Positions 8,044 through 15,915 of a stretch of DNA of 64,000 bases are shown piece after piece; positions within the stretch are counted from its first letter, which is position 1; each line of letters starts with the position of its first letter. The translations under genes and the position numbers were made by a program. This DNA comes from Microbacterium sp. MYb62 (GTDB lineage Bacteria > Actinomycetota > Actinomycetes > Actinomycetales > Microbacteriaceae). The stretch is taken from contig NZ_PCOY01000002.1 of NCBI RefSeq assembly GCF_002979475.1, positions 310,001-374,000 on the forward strand. The letters are read 5' to 3'. Below the pieces are notes generated by a model. The model worked only from the letters and a program-made list of their open reading frames with translations. It was not told the DNA's origin and ran no database searches.

Positions 8044-9095
8044 CCACGGCAACCGCCACCACGAGCAGCAACCGCGTCACGCGCGACTTCGAGAAGCCCC
8101 TGTGGCGTCGTGTCCTCGTGAGCCGCGAGATGGGCGTCGTCGCCCTTCTCATCGTCGTCGTGATCTACTCGATGGTCTCCGTCCGCGGATTCGGCCAGCC
8201 GATCACCGTGAACTACCTGCTGCTCGACGTGGCTCCCATCCTGCTCATCGCGCTGCCGATGACGCTGATCATGATCACCGGCGAGATCGACCTCTCGGTC
8301 GGCAGCATGGTGGGTCTGGCGAGTGTCGTCACCGGAGCCGGGGTGCACGCCGGCCTCCCGTTCGAAGTGGCCGCCTTCCTCGCCCTGCTCGTCGGAGCGC
8401 TGGGCGGCGCCTTCAACGGGTTCCTCGTCACCGTCGTCGGGCTTCCCTCCCTCGCCGTCACGATCGGTACGCTCGCCCTGTTCCGCGGACTCGCGGTCGG
8501 GCTGCTCGGCACCACCGCCGTCACCGACTTCCCCGAGGCGTGGACGGCACTCGCGAAGGCGAAGATCTCCGGGACCACGATCCCGTACATCATGGTGCCG
8601 TTCCTCATCCTGCTGGTGCTCTTCGTGATCGTGCTGCAGTTCACCCCCTTCGGCCGCGGTATCTACGCGATCGGGCTGTCGAAGGAGGCCGCCCGCTTCT
8701 CGGGGGTGCACGTCGAGCGGACGAAGTTCCTCCTCTTCGTGCTCGCCGGTCTGGTCTCGGCATTCGCCGGCATCTACTACACCCTGCGGTTCGGCAGCGC
8801 CCGCGGCGACAACGCCACGGGGCTGGAGCTGCAGGTGATCGCCGCCGTCGTCCTCGGAGGGGTGTCGGTCTTCGGCGGTCGCGGCCAGCTCTACGGGGTC
8901 GTCGCCGCCGTGCTGCTCATCGGCGTGCTCTCCAGCGCGCTGCGTCTGGCGAACGTGACCTCCGACGTGATCAATGTGATCACCGGGGTGCTCCTGGTGC
9001 TGTCCGTGGTCGGCGCGAGCGTGCTGACGTGGCTCCAGAAGCGCCGACAGCATCCGAACCGCCTCCCTCGTCCCGCACCGTCCGCAGCGTCGTGA
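8040..9095 (+). CDS. rhaQ: sugar ABC importer permease, RhaQ type
   Basis: 351 aa, BPD_transp_2 family. The signature TGEIDLSVGSMVGLASVVTG and the late GGVSVFGGRGQLYGV loop are clear. The protein has about ten hydrophobic segments. ATG 8040 overlaps the preceding stop (ATGA). Two distinct permeases in one operon, rather than a homodimer, match the rhamnose importer of Rhizobium. Confidence 0.9.
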   Translation: MTTATATTSSNRVTRDFEKPLWRRVLVSREMGVVALLIVVVIYSMVSVRGFGQPITVNYLLLDVAPILLIALPMTLIMITGEIDLSVGSMVGLASVVTGAGVHAGLPFEVAAFLALLVGALGGAFNGFLVTVVGLPSLAVTIGTLALFRGLAVGLLGTTAVTDFPEAWTALAKAKISGTTIPYIMVPFLILLVLFVIVLQFTPFGRGIYAIGLSKEAARFSGVHVERTKFLLFVLAGLVSAFAGIYYTLRFGSARGDNATGLELQVIAAVVLGGVSVFGGRGQLYGVVAAVLLIGVLSSALRLANVTSDVINVITGVLLVLSVVGASVLTWLQKRRQHPNRLPRPAPSAAS

Positions 9096-9155
9096 CGACG
9101 CTGGATCCTTCGACCGAGGACATCCGTCTCGGTCGCCCGCACGAAAGGAAGAACA

Positions 9156-10196
9156 ATGATGTTTGCACGTAAGCGCGTCGCGGCCCTGGCCGCCGTCGCG
9201 GTGGCCACGGCCCTCGTCCTCACCGGTTGCGCCGACACCGGAGGCTCGGGCGGCGGCTCGACCGAGGGCTCGGGTGGCAGCGACAACCTGGCGATCACCT
9301 TCCTGCCCAAGAGCCTCGGCAACCCGTACTTCGACACGTCCAGCAAGGGCGGCGAGGCCGCGGTCGAGGAGATCGGCGGCACCTTCGCCGAGGTCGGTCC
9401 CGCCGAATCCGGTCCGGACGCGCAGGTGAGCTACATCAACACCGCCACCCAGCAGGGTGTCGGCGCGCTCGTCGTCTCGGCGAACGACCCGAAGGCGATC
9501 TGCGACGCCCTCGACGAAGCCCGCTCCGCCGGTGTCAAGGTCGTCACCTTCGACTCCGACACGAACCCCGAGTGCCGCGACCTGTTCATCAACCAGGCGA
9601 CCGCCGACGGCATCGCGAAGGTGCAGGTCGACCTCATCGCCGAGCAGATCGGCGACGCCGGAGAGATCGCGATCGTCTCGGCGACCGCCAACGCGACGAA
9701 CCAGAACGCCTGGATCGAGAAGATGAAGGAGCTGCTCGCCGCAGACCACCCGAACATCACGCTCGTCGAGGTCGTCTACGGCGACGACGACGAGCAGATC
9801 TCGTTCGACAAGACCGCCGCACTGCTGCAGTCGCACCCGAACCTGAAGGGCATCGTCTCGCCCACCACGATCGGCATCTCGGCCGCGGCGCGCTACCTCT
9901 CCACGTCGGACTACAAGGGCAAGGTGGCTCTGACCGGCCTCGGCACCCCGAACCAGATGCGCGAGTACGTCGAGGACGGCACCGTCACGGCGTTCGCCCT
10001 CTGGAACCCGGAGGACCTGGGCTACCTGTCGGCGTTCGCCGCCGCCGCCCTGATCAAGGGCGACATCACGGGCAAGGAAGGCGACACCTTCGAGGCGGGC
10101 GAGCTCGGCTCGTTCACCGTCGGCGAGGACGCGACCGTGCTGCTGGGCGACCCGTACGTGTTCGACAAGGACAACATCGGCGACTTCGACTTCTGA
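9156..10196 (+). CDS. rhaS: sugar-binding lipoprotein of the rhamnose importer
   Basis: 346 aa. The signal peptide has a basic N-end, a hydrophobic core and the lipobox LTGC (Cys about residue 24), followed by a Gly/Ser linker. The body is a type I periplasmic-binding fold. It contains FLPKSLGNPYFD at the start of lobe 1, VSANDP near residue 108 and TFDSDTNPEC near 129, close to the RhaS/LsrB pattern. AAAGGAAG precedes ATG 9156. The operon ends here, followed by a strong hairpin terminator. It is the secreted, membrane-anchored receptor that delivers sugar to the RhaPQ channel. Confidence 0.9.
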   Translation: MMFARKRVAALAAVAVATALVLTGCADTGGSGGGSTEGSGGSDNLAITFLPKSLGNPYFDTSSKGGEAAVEEIGGTFAEVGPAESGPDAQVSYINTATQQGVGALVVSANDPKAICDALDEARSAGVKVVTFDSDTNPECRDLFINQATADGIAKVQVDLIAEQIGDAGEIAIVSATANATNQNAWIEKMKELLAADHPNITLVEVVYGDDDEQISFDKTAALLQSHPNLKGIVSPTTIGISAAARYLSTSDYKGKVALTGLGTPNQMREYVEDGTVTAFALWNPEDLGYLSAFAAAALIKGDITGKEGDTFEAGELGSFTVGEDATVLLGDPYVFDKDNIGDFDF

Positions 10197-10208
10197 GTCC
10201 TGGCGCCG

Positions 10209-10244
10209 GAAGGGCCCGGCCGGATCACTCCGGCCGGGCCCTTC
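10209..10244. terminator. bidirectional hairpin terminator
   Basis: A 15-bp perfect GC-rich stem (GAAGGGCCCGGCCGG and its complement) with a 6-nt loop ATCACT. It lies 12 bp after the rhaS stop and 11 bp after the convergent creatininase-family stop. It is followed on the plus strand by TTCGTCTTG. Confidence 0.9.
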
Positions 10245-10255
10245 GTCTTGCCGTG

Positions 10256-10978
10256 TCAGTCGGCGACGGCGAGGCTCGCGATCCAGGAGACCAGGTGATC
10301 GCGGAGCCCGGCGGCGGCGTCGACATCGAGGGCACGCGGATCGGGGCCGAACACGCCGTGCAGAGGGTGGTCGGCGCGGTGGCGGTCCTGTCCGAACGGG
10401 TCCTCGTCCGCGGGGGCGGGGAAGGCACCGGGGTCGGGGAGCGCGTCGACGTGGACCAGCTCCGGCGCCAGGGAGTGCAGCAGCAGCGACTCGAAGCGGC
10501 CGGCATGGTCGGGAGCGACCGGCGGCTGCGGGGCCTGACCGAGCGTGCGGGCGACGGCGCGCAGCGCTGCATCCGTGGCGTTCCACCGCTCGGCGACGCG
10601 CGTGATGAGGTCGCGCTGCTCGTCGGCGAAGTGGCCGCTGAGCAGGACGGCCCGGCGCACGCCGAAGTCCGACAGGCGCGCGAGGGTCTCGGTCAGGAGC
10701 GTCTCGATCGCGGACGGCGAGGCGCTCATGATCGTCCACGGGTAGCGGCTGTGCTCGCCGCCGACCGCGTGGTGCACGACCGGGAGCACGATCCCTCCGC
10801 CGACCTCGGCGGCCTGCAGGCAGAGCCCGTGCGCCGTCAGAGCGTCGAGCCCGATCGGCAGATGGGGGCCGTGGAACTCGAGCGAGCCGAGCGGGATGTA
10901 GACGACGGATGCCGCGGCGAGGCGCTCCGCGATCTGCTGCGGGCTCAGCCGGTCGGCGGCGGCGGTGGTGACGCTCAT
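10256..10978 (-). CDS. creatininase-family metal-dependent amidohydrolase
   Basis: 240 aa, creatininase/MftE fold. The metal-binding start PLGSLEFHGPHLPIGLD (about residues 28-44) fits the family pattern G-S-x-E-x-H-G-x-H-L-P. The usual NGHGGN loop is altered to LSGHFADEQ, and the loop before it reads GGEHSRYPW. The family hydrolyses cyclic or linear amides or acts in cofactor maturation, so the real substrate may not be creatinine. ATG 10978 overlaps the stop of the aldo/keto reductase (ATGA), so the two are co-translated. The altered loop suggests a non-standard member. Confidence 0.8.
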   Translation of the reverse strand: MSVTTAAADRLSPQQIAERLAAASVVYIPLGSLEFHGPHLPIGLDALTAHGLCLQAAEVGGGIVLPVVHHAVGGEHSRYPWTIMSASPSAIETLLTETLARLSDFGVRRAVLLSGHFADEQRDLITRVAERWNATDAALRAVARTLGQAPQPPVAPDHAGRFESLLLHSLAPELVHVDALPDPGAFPAPADEDPFGQDRHRADHPLHGVFGPDPRALDVDAAAGLRDHLVSWIASLAVAD

Positions 10979-11955
10979 ACGTAGAAGTTCCTCTCCCATT
11001 CGAAGCCCGCGAGGCGTTCGCGGAGACCTTCTGCCAGGCCCGCGCCGTCGGCGAATGAGACGTTGCGGGCGATCCGCTTCCGCGTGGTCATGCCGACGAT
11101 CGCGGTCGACACCTCGGGGCGGTCGAGGACGAAGCGGACGGCCGCCTCATCGAGGCCCTCGTAGAACGGCTCCGTGACCTTCTTCATCTCGGCGATGCGC
11201 GCCAGCGTCTCGGCGAAGCGCTCATCGCGGAACATGCTCTTGAGGACCGAGTCGTCGGCCCAGCCGTCGTAGGAATCGCGGGTCCACGCGCCGCTGAGGG
11301 AGCCGGAGTCGAGCACGACCCTGGCGATGATCGCGGTCCGGGACGCGGCCGCCGCGGGGAACAGGTCCTGCTCCGGCTTCTGCTCGAAGACGTTGTGGAT
11401 GACCTGGATCGCATCCACGAGACCGGACGCGGCCAGGGCCACGCCCTCGTCGGCGCGGTAGTCGCGCAGCGAGACGCCGATGCGATCGACCTTGCCCTCG
11501 GCGCGAAGCTCGTGCAGGGCGTCGAGCCAGCCCCGGTCCTGTATCCCGCCCGGCATCCAGCAGTGCAGCTGCAGCAGATCGATCCGCTCGACGCCGAGGC
11601 GACGCAGCGACTGCTCCGCCTGTGCGCGGATGTACTCCCGCGGGTAGGCGACGGCGATGTCGGGGTCCTGGACCGAGGGGTGCGGCCAGGCGGTGGGCTG
11701 GATCTTGGTGGCGACGTACACGCGCTCGCCCTTCCACTCCCGCAGCGAACGGCCGACGACCTCCTCGCTGTGCCCCGAGCCGTACATCTCCGCCGTGTCG
11801 ACGAAGTTGATGCCCTGCTCGTAGGCGTCGATCAATGTGCGGATCGACGCGGCGTCATCGACGGGCCCCCATTGGCCGCCCAACTGCCATGCACCGAACG
11901 AAACTTCGCTGATGTCCCATCCTGTGCGTCCGAAAGGTCGACGGTTCGTGGCCAT
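10975..11955 (-). CDS. aldo/keto reductase
   Basis: 326 aa TIM-barrel NADPH oxidoreductase. Family landmarks are SEVSFGAWQLGGQWG (about 15-29), the catalytic Asp/Tyr segment FVDTAEMYGSGHSE (about 48-61), VATKIQP with the catalytic Lys, DLLQLHCW with the catalytic His, and the cofactor-binding TAIVGMT near the C-terminus. ATG 11955 is chosen because it has a GAAGGAGCGC ribosome binding site and begins directly before the barrel. It heads an operon with the creatininase-family gene. A 19-bp element found also before the P450 operon lies 102 bp upstream. Substrate unknown. Confidence 0.9.
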   Translation of the reverse strand: MATNRRPFGRTGWDISEVSFGAWQLGGQWGPVDDAASIRTLIDAYEQGINFVDTAEMYGSGHSEEVVGRSLREWKGERVYVATKIQPTAWPHPSVQDPDIAVAYPREYIRAQAEQSLRRLGVERIDLLQLHCWMPGGIQDRGWLDALHELRAEGKVDRIGVSLRDYRADEGVALAASGLVDAIQVIHNVFEQKPEQDLFPAAAASRTAIIARVVLDSGSLSGAWTRDSYDGWADDSVLKSMFRDERFAETLARIAEMKKVTEPFYEGLDEAAVRFVLDRPEVSTAIVGMTTRKRIARNVSFADGAGLAEGLRERLAGFEWERNFYV

Positions 11956-12056
11956 GTACGGGTGCGCTCCTTCACGCTCGGGCGCAGACGGACTGCGCGA
12001 CTCTCTGTCCAACGTACGGAGATCGACGAGTCCGCAGAGGTCGCCGAAGCGCCGAA

Positions 12057-12075
12057 AACATGGACTGGACGATCA
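12057..12075 (-). promoter_or_regulatory. 19-bp shared upstream element, copy 1
   Basis: AACATGGACTGGACGATCA lies 102 bp upstream of the aldo/keto reductase start. A copy with a single mismatch occurs at 15759-15777, 81 bp upstream of the ferredoxin start, in the same orientation relative to its gene. It falls in the 135-bp gap between the AraC stop and the reductase start. Binding by the AraC protein is inferred, not shown. Confidence 0.55.
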
Positions 12076-12090
12076 GCCGCCCGCTCGGAG

Positions 12091-12948
12091 TCAGGGCCGC
12101 AGCGTGGCCTGAGCGAACCTGCTGGGCGGTACCCCGTATGCCGTGCGGAACGCCCGCGAGAAGTAGAGCGGATCCGGGTAGCCCACCAGCTGGGCGACCT
12201 CGCTGACCCGCAGGCCCGTGCTGCGCAGGAGGCTCGCCGCTTCACGCAGCCGCGTGTGCCGGATCCACGATTGCAGGGACTCGCCCGTGTGTCGGGTGAA
12301 CAGCCGCTGCGCTGTGGTCTCGCTGCAGCGCGCCGCTTCGGCGACCCGGGCGACGGTGAGCGGATCGGCGATGTGGTGACGGATGAACGTCATCATCAGC
12401 TCGAGCGTTCCCGGCAGTGGAGCCTGAGGGGAGTGCGCATCGGCCCACGAGGCGTTGTCGAGCATGATCAGCCGGCCGAGTGCCCGGAAGTACTCCTCGT
12501 CGAACGCACCCTCTCCCAGGCGTTCGATGGCGATGGTGCCGAACTCCGTGATGCGCCGGGCCGCCCCGTTCTGCATCGTCGACAGGCCCGCGCGGAAGGC
12601 CGACGGGTCGCCGCTGCGGGCGGGGTCGAGCAGCAGCGGATCGCCCGGAAGGTGCGCGACCCTCGGTACGACCGGCTCGGAGCGGTCGTACCGGGGCACG
12701 ATGTGCAGGGTGCCGACGTGGAACGGGCCGCGCCGCTGCGCGCGGTACTCGACGTGATGCCGCCACGGCAGCCGGACCACATGCTGCGCATCCACGGCGA
12801 AGCGCTGTCCGTCGGCGCGGATCTCGCCCGCGCCGCTGATGATCCAGATGAACGACATGCTCATCACGTGCGGATTCACGATGCGCTCGCCGGAGGTGAA
12901 GCGGTACCAGTTCGCCCCGACGACGACCGGGTCCTCGGCGGAGTCCAT
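12091..12948 (-). CDS. AraC-family transcriptional regulator
   Basis: 285 aa with an N-terminal cupin-like effector domain (residues 1 to about 150) and a C-terminal double HTH. The second HTH carries the AraC signature RVSEVAQLVGYPDPLYFSRAF and ends with GVPPSRF. The first HTH covers LTVARVAEAARCSETTAQR. ATG 12948 has GAGGGAGG just upstream. It lies between the AKR-creatininase operon and the P450 operon, all on the minus strand. Both operons share an upstream 19-bp element, so this protein is the best candidate regulator. AraC proteins of this layout usually activate catabolic operons in response to the substrate. Confidence 0.9.
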   Translation of the reverse strand: MDSAEDPVVVGANWYRFTSGERIVNPHVMSMSFIWIISGAGEIRADGQRFAVDAQHVVRLPWRHHVEYRAQRRGPFHVGTLHIVPRYDRSEPVVPRVAHLPGDPLLLDPARSGDPSAFRAGLSTMQNGAARRITEFGTIAIERLGEGAFDEEYFRALGRLIMLDNASWADAHSPQAPLPGTLELMMTFIRHHIADPLTVARVAEAARCSETTAQRLFTRHTGESLQSWIRHTRLREAASLLRSTGLRVSEVAQLVGYPDPLYFSRAFRTAYGVPPSRFAQATLRP

Positions 12949-13015
12949 GTCTGCCTCCCTCGTCGTCGGTGAACGCACACGTCCGGTGCGCAGGCGGGCC
13001 GTCCCCTTCGATGAT

Positions 13016-13043
13016 GACAGGCAGCGACGCGTCGCTGCCTGTC
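13016..13043. terminator. 28-bp perfect palindrome, likely P450 operon terminator
   Basis: The two halves GACAGGCAGCGACG and CGTCGCTGCCTGTC are perfect complements. They can form a 12-bp stem with a CGCG loop, 11 bp after the P450 stop. No T-run follows on the minus strand, so this would be an I-shaped terminator. The site is also 67 bp before the araC start, where an operator role is possible. Confidence 0.65.
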
Positions 13044-13054
13044 GATCTCCTGCG

Positions 13055-14296
13055 CTATCCGCGCCCGTCGAGGCGCACCGACACCGTGCCGGCCTCGTAG
13101 ACGGCGACCGGATGCGCGAACGGCTGCGGTGTGAGCTGCTCGGCGTCCACGAGCGTCAGCGCGGGGAAGGCCTCGAGCAGGGCGGTGATCGCCTCGCGGA
13201 TCTCGACGCGGGCCACCTGCTGTCCGATGCAGCCGTGGATGCCGTAGCCGAATCCGAGGTGCCCGAACGCGTCACGGGTCACATCGAACTCCTCCGGTCG
13301 CTCCCACCGGCCGGGATCGCGGTTGGCGGCGACCGGCGACACGGCGACGGATGTGCCGGCCGCGACGGGGATCCCCTCGACGACGACGTCCTCCGTCGCC
13401 GTGCGCGCGAAGAGCGTGACGAACATCGCCCCGACGCGCATGAACTCCTCGACCGCCGCTCTGATCTCCTCGGGGTCGTCGCGGAGGATGGCCAGCTGTG
13501 CGGGGTCGGTGAGGAGTGCGACGGAGGCGGTGGCGATCAGGTAGGCGACGGAGTCGCGGCCCGCGCCCATCAGCAGCCGCAGCAGCCCCTCGATCTCCAC
13601 GCGGTCGAGATCGGGGTTGTCGAGGAGGTCGGTGATGACGTCTTCGCCCGGGGTCTCGCGGCGCTCCTCCAGAAGGGCGCGGATGAAGTCGTACTTCTGC
13701 TGCGCGGTCGACTCCTCGACGAACAGCTCGACGAAGCGCGGGTAGTGGTGGTCGGGGATGCCGATCACATGGCAGTGCGTCCGTGCCGAGATCGGCATCG
13801 CGTAGTCGCGCCACAGATCGACGACCGGACCCTTCGCCCGCAGTTGCGCGATCTGCTCGGCGATCATCGCGCGGATCCAGGGCTCGCGCCCGCGGGCCTG
13901 TCGCACCGAGAATCGGCCGGTGACGGCGCGGCGCAGCTTCGAGTGCTCCTCGCCGTCGAGGTTCAGCAGGTTGAGGTCGTCGGAGCGCCGACCGGACTCG
14001 TCGAGCTCCCCGGCCGCTTCCAGCGGCACGGCGGCGCTCTCCGCTCCGCCCTCGTGCGCGGCGTGTCCGGGGCCGACCGGCATCCGTCCCGGCCGCATGC
14101 TGAACCGCGGATCCTGCAGCACGGCGATCGCGGCCTCGTAGTGGGTCGCGACCAGACCCTCATGTCCGTCCTGGAAGTCGAGCGGCACCAGCGCCCCCTC
14201 CTCGCGCCACTGGGCGAGCTGAGGTGACGGAGAGAGAGGGGTGCCGTCTCCGGGGAGCGATCGGGCGTGGAAAGGGCACTGCGCGGGGATCGTCAT
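13055..14296 (-). CDS. cytochrome P450
   Basis: 413 aa, soluble bacterial P450 size. The heme loop is FGYGIHGCIGQQ, with the thiolate Cys in the last quarter. The K-helix is EEFMR (E-x-x-R). The I-helix segment is LLMGAGRDSV, in which the usual acid-alcohol pair (D/E-T) reads D-S. ANRDPGRWERPEEFDVTR is the meander region. The P450 is the last gene of an operon with a ferredoxin and a ferredoxin reductase, giving a complete class I electron chain. It would hydroxylate a small organic substrate. The substrate is unknown, but the linked AraC gene suggests a catabolic inducer. Confidence 0.93.
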   Translation of the reverse strand: MTIPAQCPFHARSLPGDGTPLSPSPQLAQWREEGALVPLDFQDGHEGLVATHYEAAIAVLQDPRFSMRPGRMPVGPGHAAHEGGAESAAVPLEAAGELDESGRRSDDLNLLNLDGEEHSKLRRAVTGRFSVRQARGREPWIRAMIAEQIAQLRAKGPVVDLWRDYAMPISARTHCHVIGIPDHHYPRFVELFVEESTAQQKYDFIRALLEERRETPGEDVITDLLDNPDLDRVEIEGLLRLLMGAGRDSVAYLIATASVALLTDPAQLAILRDDPEEIRAAVEEFMRVGAMFVTLFARTATEDVVVEGIPVAAGTSVAVSPVAANRDPGRWERPEEFDVTRDAFGHLGFGYGIHGCIGQQVARVEIREAITALLEAFPALTLVDAEQLTPQPFAHPVAVYEAGTVSVRLDGRG

Positions 14297-14308
14297 CGAT
14301 CGTCTCCT

Positions 14309-15487
14309 TCAGGATTGCGAGATGAGGGTGGGTGTGGAGGCGAGGACCGCGGCGCGGGCCGTGCGGAAGTCACGCGGAGCGGCGTTCCAGCCGACCACCC
14401 CGTGTACGCGGCCGTCGGCATCACGGCTGCCGTGCACCGTTCCGCGCCCGTCGGCGTGCGTCATGTCGACGAGGGCGCGCTCGGGGGCGAACCAGCCGTA
14501 GGCGTGGATGCGGGTGTGGTGGATCTCCGACCAGAAGAGCGGGATCGGCTGTGCGGCGGACGCGCCGTGGGTGAGACGGGTGGCGACGGCGATCGCCTGC
14601 TCGATCGCGTTGCTCTGATGCTCGACACGGACGTGTCGTCCGGTCTCCGGGTCGGCCCACGCGGCGACATCGCCGACCGCGGACACTCCGGGAGCGGCGA
14701 AGCCGTCGCTGTCACAGGCGACGCCATCGGCGACGGACAGGCCGGAGGTGGTGAGCCATGCGGTGCGGGGGGCACCGCCGATCATGGCGACGGCGAGGTC
14801 GACGCGGTGGGTCGTGCCGTCGCCGAGGGTGAGATCGGAGCCGCCGGACGCCAGTGGAGCGGCCGTGGTGACGTCGGCGCTCAGCGCGAGCTCGACGCCG
14901 TTGTCCGCGTGCAGGCGGGCGAGCTCGGGAGCGAGGAGGGTGCCGACACCCCCGAACCCGAGCATGCCCGAGCGGCCGATCAGGAGCGTCTCGGCGTCGT
15001 GCGCTCGCGCGGCGCTGGCGATCTCCGAGCCGAGGATGCCCGTGCCGATGACGGCGATGCGGTCGGACGCGCGCACGCGGTCGCGAAGATGCAGCGCGTC
15101 CTCCATCGTGCGCAGGGTGGGCGCCCAGGGCAGGAGCGGGTGCGGCCGGGGGTCGGTCCCCGTGGCGATGATGAGCTCGTCGAAGGGCACGGGGCCGTCG
15201 GTGGTGTGCACGGTTCGCGTCTCGAGGTCGAGCGCGGTCGCAGTGCATCCGGTGCGCACCTGGATGTCGAGGCCGTCGAGCTCCGCCGCCGTGCGGATCG
15301 CGGCCTGCTCCGGCTCCCAGTCGCCGAGCAGGATCTGCTTCGACAGCGGCGGGCGGGTGTACGGCAGGCGCGGCTCGTCGCCGAGCACGATGATCTCGCC
15401 GTGGAACCCTTCCTGGCGCAGCGTCTCGGCTGCGGTCAGTCCTCCGATCGACGCCCCGACGACGACGACCCGAGTCGGGGTGGTCAT
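14309..15487 (-). CDS. ferredoxin reductase (FAD/NAD(P)H)
   Basis: 392 aa, pyridine-nucleotide-disulfide oxidoreductase fold of the putidaredoxin-reductase class. The FAD-binding motif VVVGASIGGLTAAETLR is at the N-terminus. The NAD(P)H site is IAVIGTGILGSEIA near residue 145. The second FAD segment is ATGTDPR and the late one is AVGDVAAW. Its start overlaps the ferredoxin stop by 4 bp (ATGA). It passes electrons from NAD(P)H to the adjacent ferredoxin for the P450 12 bp downstream. Confidence 0.92.
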   Translation of the reverse strand: MTTPTRVVVVGASIGGLTAAETLRQEGFHGEIIVLGDEPRLPYTRPPLSKQILLGDWEPEQAAIRTAAELDGLDIQVRTGCTATALDLETRTVHTTDGPVPFDELIIATGTDPRPHPLLPWAPTLRTMEDALHLRDRVRASDRIAVIGTGILGSEIASAARAHDAETLLIGRSGMLGFGGVGTLLAPELARLHADNGVELALSADVTTAAPLASGGSDLTLGDGTTHRVDLAVAMIGGAPRTAWLTTSGLSVADGVACDSDGFAAPGVSAVGDVAAWADPETGRHVRVEHQSNAIEQAIAVATRLTHGASAAQPIPLFWSEIHHTRIHAYGWFAPERALVDMTHADGRGTVHGSRDADGRVHGVVGWNAAPRDFRTARAAVLASTPTLISQS

Positions 15488-15678
15488 CGCGAGGCCACGG
15501 CGATCGCACGGGCGGGGCACAGGCGGGCGGCGCGCACGGCGGCGTCGAGCTGGGCGCCCTGCGGGTCGGGGTCGAGGAGCATGACGATGCCGTCGTCATC
15601 CTGATCGAACACGTCCGGGGCGACCAGGGCGCACTGACCGGCACCGACACAGGCGTCTGAGTGGACCACGATGCTCAT
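15484..15678 (-). CDS. P450-type ferredoxin (3Fe-4S class)
   Basis: 64 aa, the typical size of actinobacterial P450 ferredoxins. Cluster ligands are arranged as CVGAGQC near residue 10 and a late RLCPARA. The central position of the second motif is not Cys, so a [3Fe-4S] cluster is expected. VAPDVFDQDDDG is characteristic of the family. ATG 15678 is preceded by GAGGAGTACC-like sequence. It is the first gene of the ferredoxin-reductase-P450 operon. Confidence 0.9.
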   Translation of the reverse strand: MSIVVHSDACVGAGQCALVAPDVFDQDDDGIVMLLDPDPQGAQLDAAVRAARLCPARAIAVASR

Positions 15679-15758
15679 CGGTACTCCTCTGTACTCACGG
15701 GGCGATACGGTCGATTCAAGTCGCTGCACGCCGTGATTCCTATGCTCCGTGCGGTCAG

Positions 15759-15777
15759 AACATGGACTGGGCGATCA
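15759..15777 (-). promoter_or_regulatory. 19-bp shared upstream element, copy 2
   Basis: AACATGGACTGGGCGATCA, one base different from the copy at 12057-12075. It lies 81 bp upstream of the ferredoxin start, the first gene of the P450 operon. Same orientation and similar spacing at two promoters flanking one AraC gene is what a shared regulator site would look like. Confidence 0.55.
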
Positions 15778-15792
15778 CGGGCACCGCGGGAA

Positions 15793-15846
15793 GCACCGGA
15801 GTGCGATGGCGCACCGGAGTGCGAGGGCGCACCGGAGTGCGAGGGC
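15793..15846. repeat. tandem repeat, 3 x 18 bp
   Basis: Three consecutive copies of GCACCGGAGTGCGAGGGC (the first has T for the second-last A/G pair region), followed by a decayed partial copy to about 15862. It lies between the P450 operon promoter and the convergent end of the ROK gene. No coding role is seen. Confidence 0.85.
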
Positions 15847-15915
15847 GCGCCGAAGCGCACGACGGAACGCCGTTCTTCTCCCTGCGCGCGCGTCCTTCGT
15901 GAGGCGGCGCGGCGG

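Noticed and set aside
7746..10739. A 997-codon open frame on the minus strand
   Set aside because: It is antisense to the permease and binding-protein genes. The translation is rich in Arg, Asp, Gly and His with no domain pattern or start context, as expected for a high-GC shadow frame.
13055..15678. Core of a secondary-metabolite gene cluster
   Set aside because: Only a P450 with its redox partners and a regulator are present, without synthases or tailoring genes. A catabolic operon is more likely.
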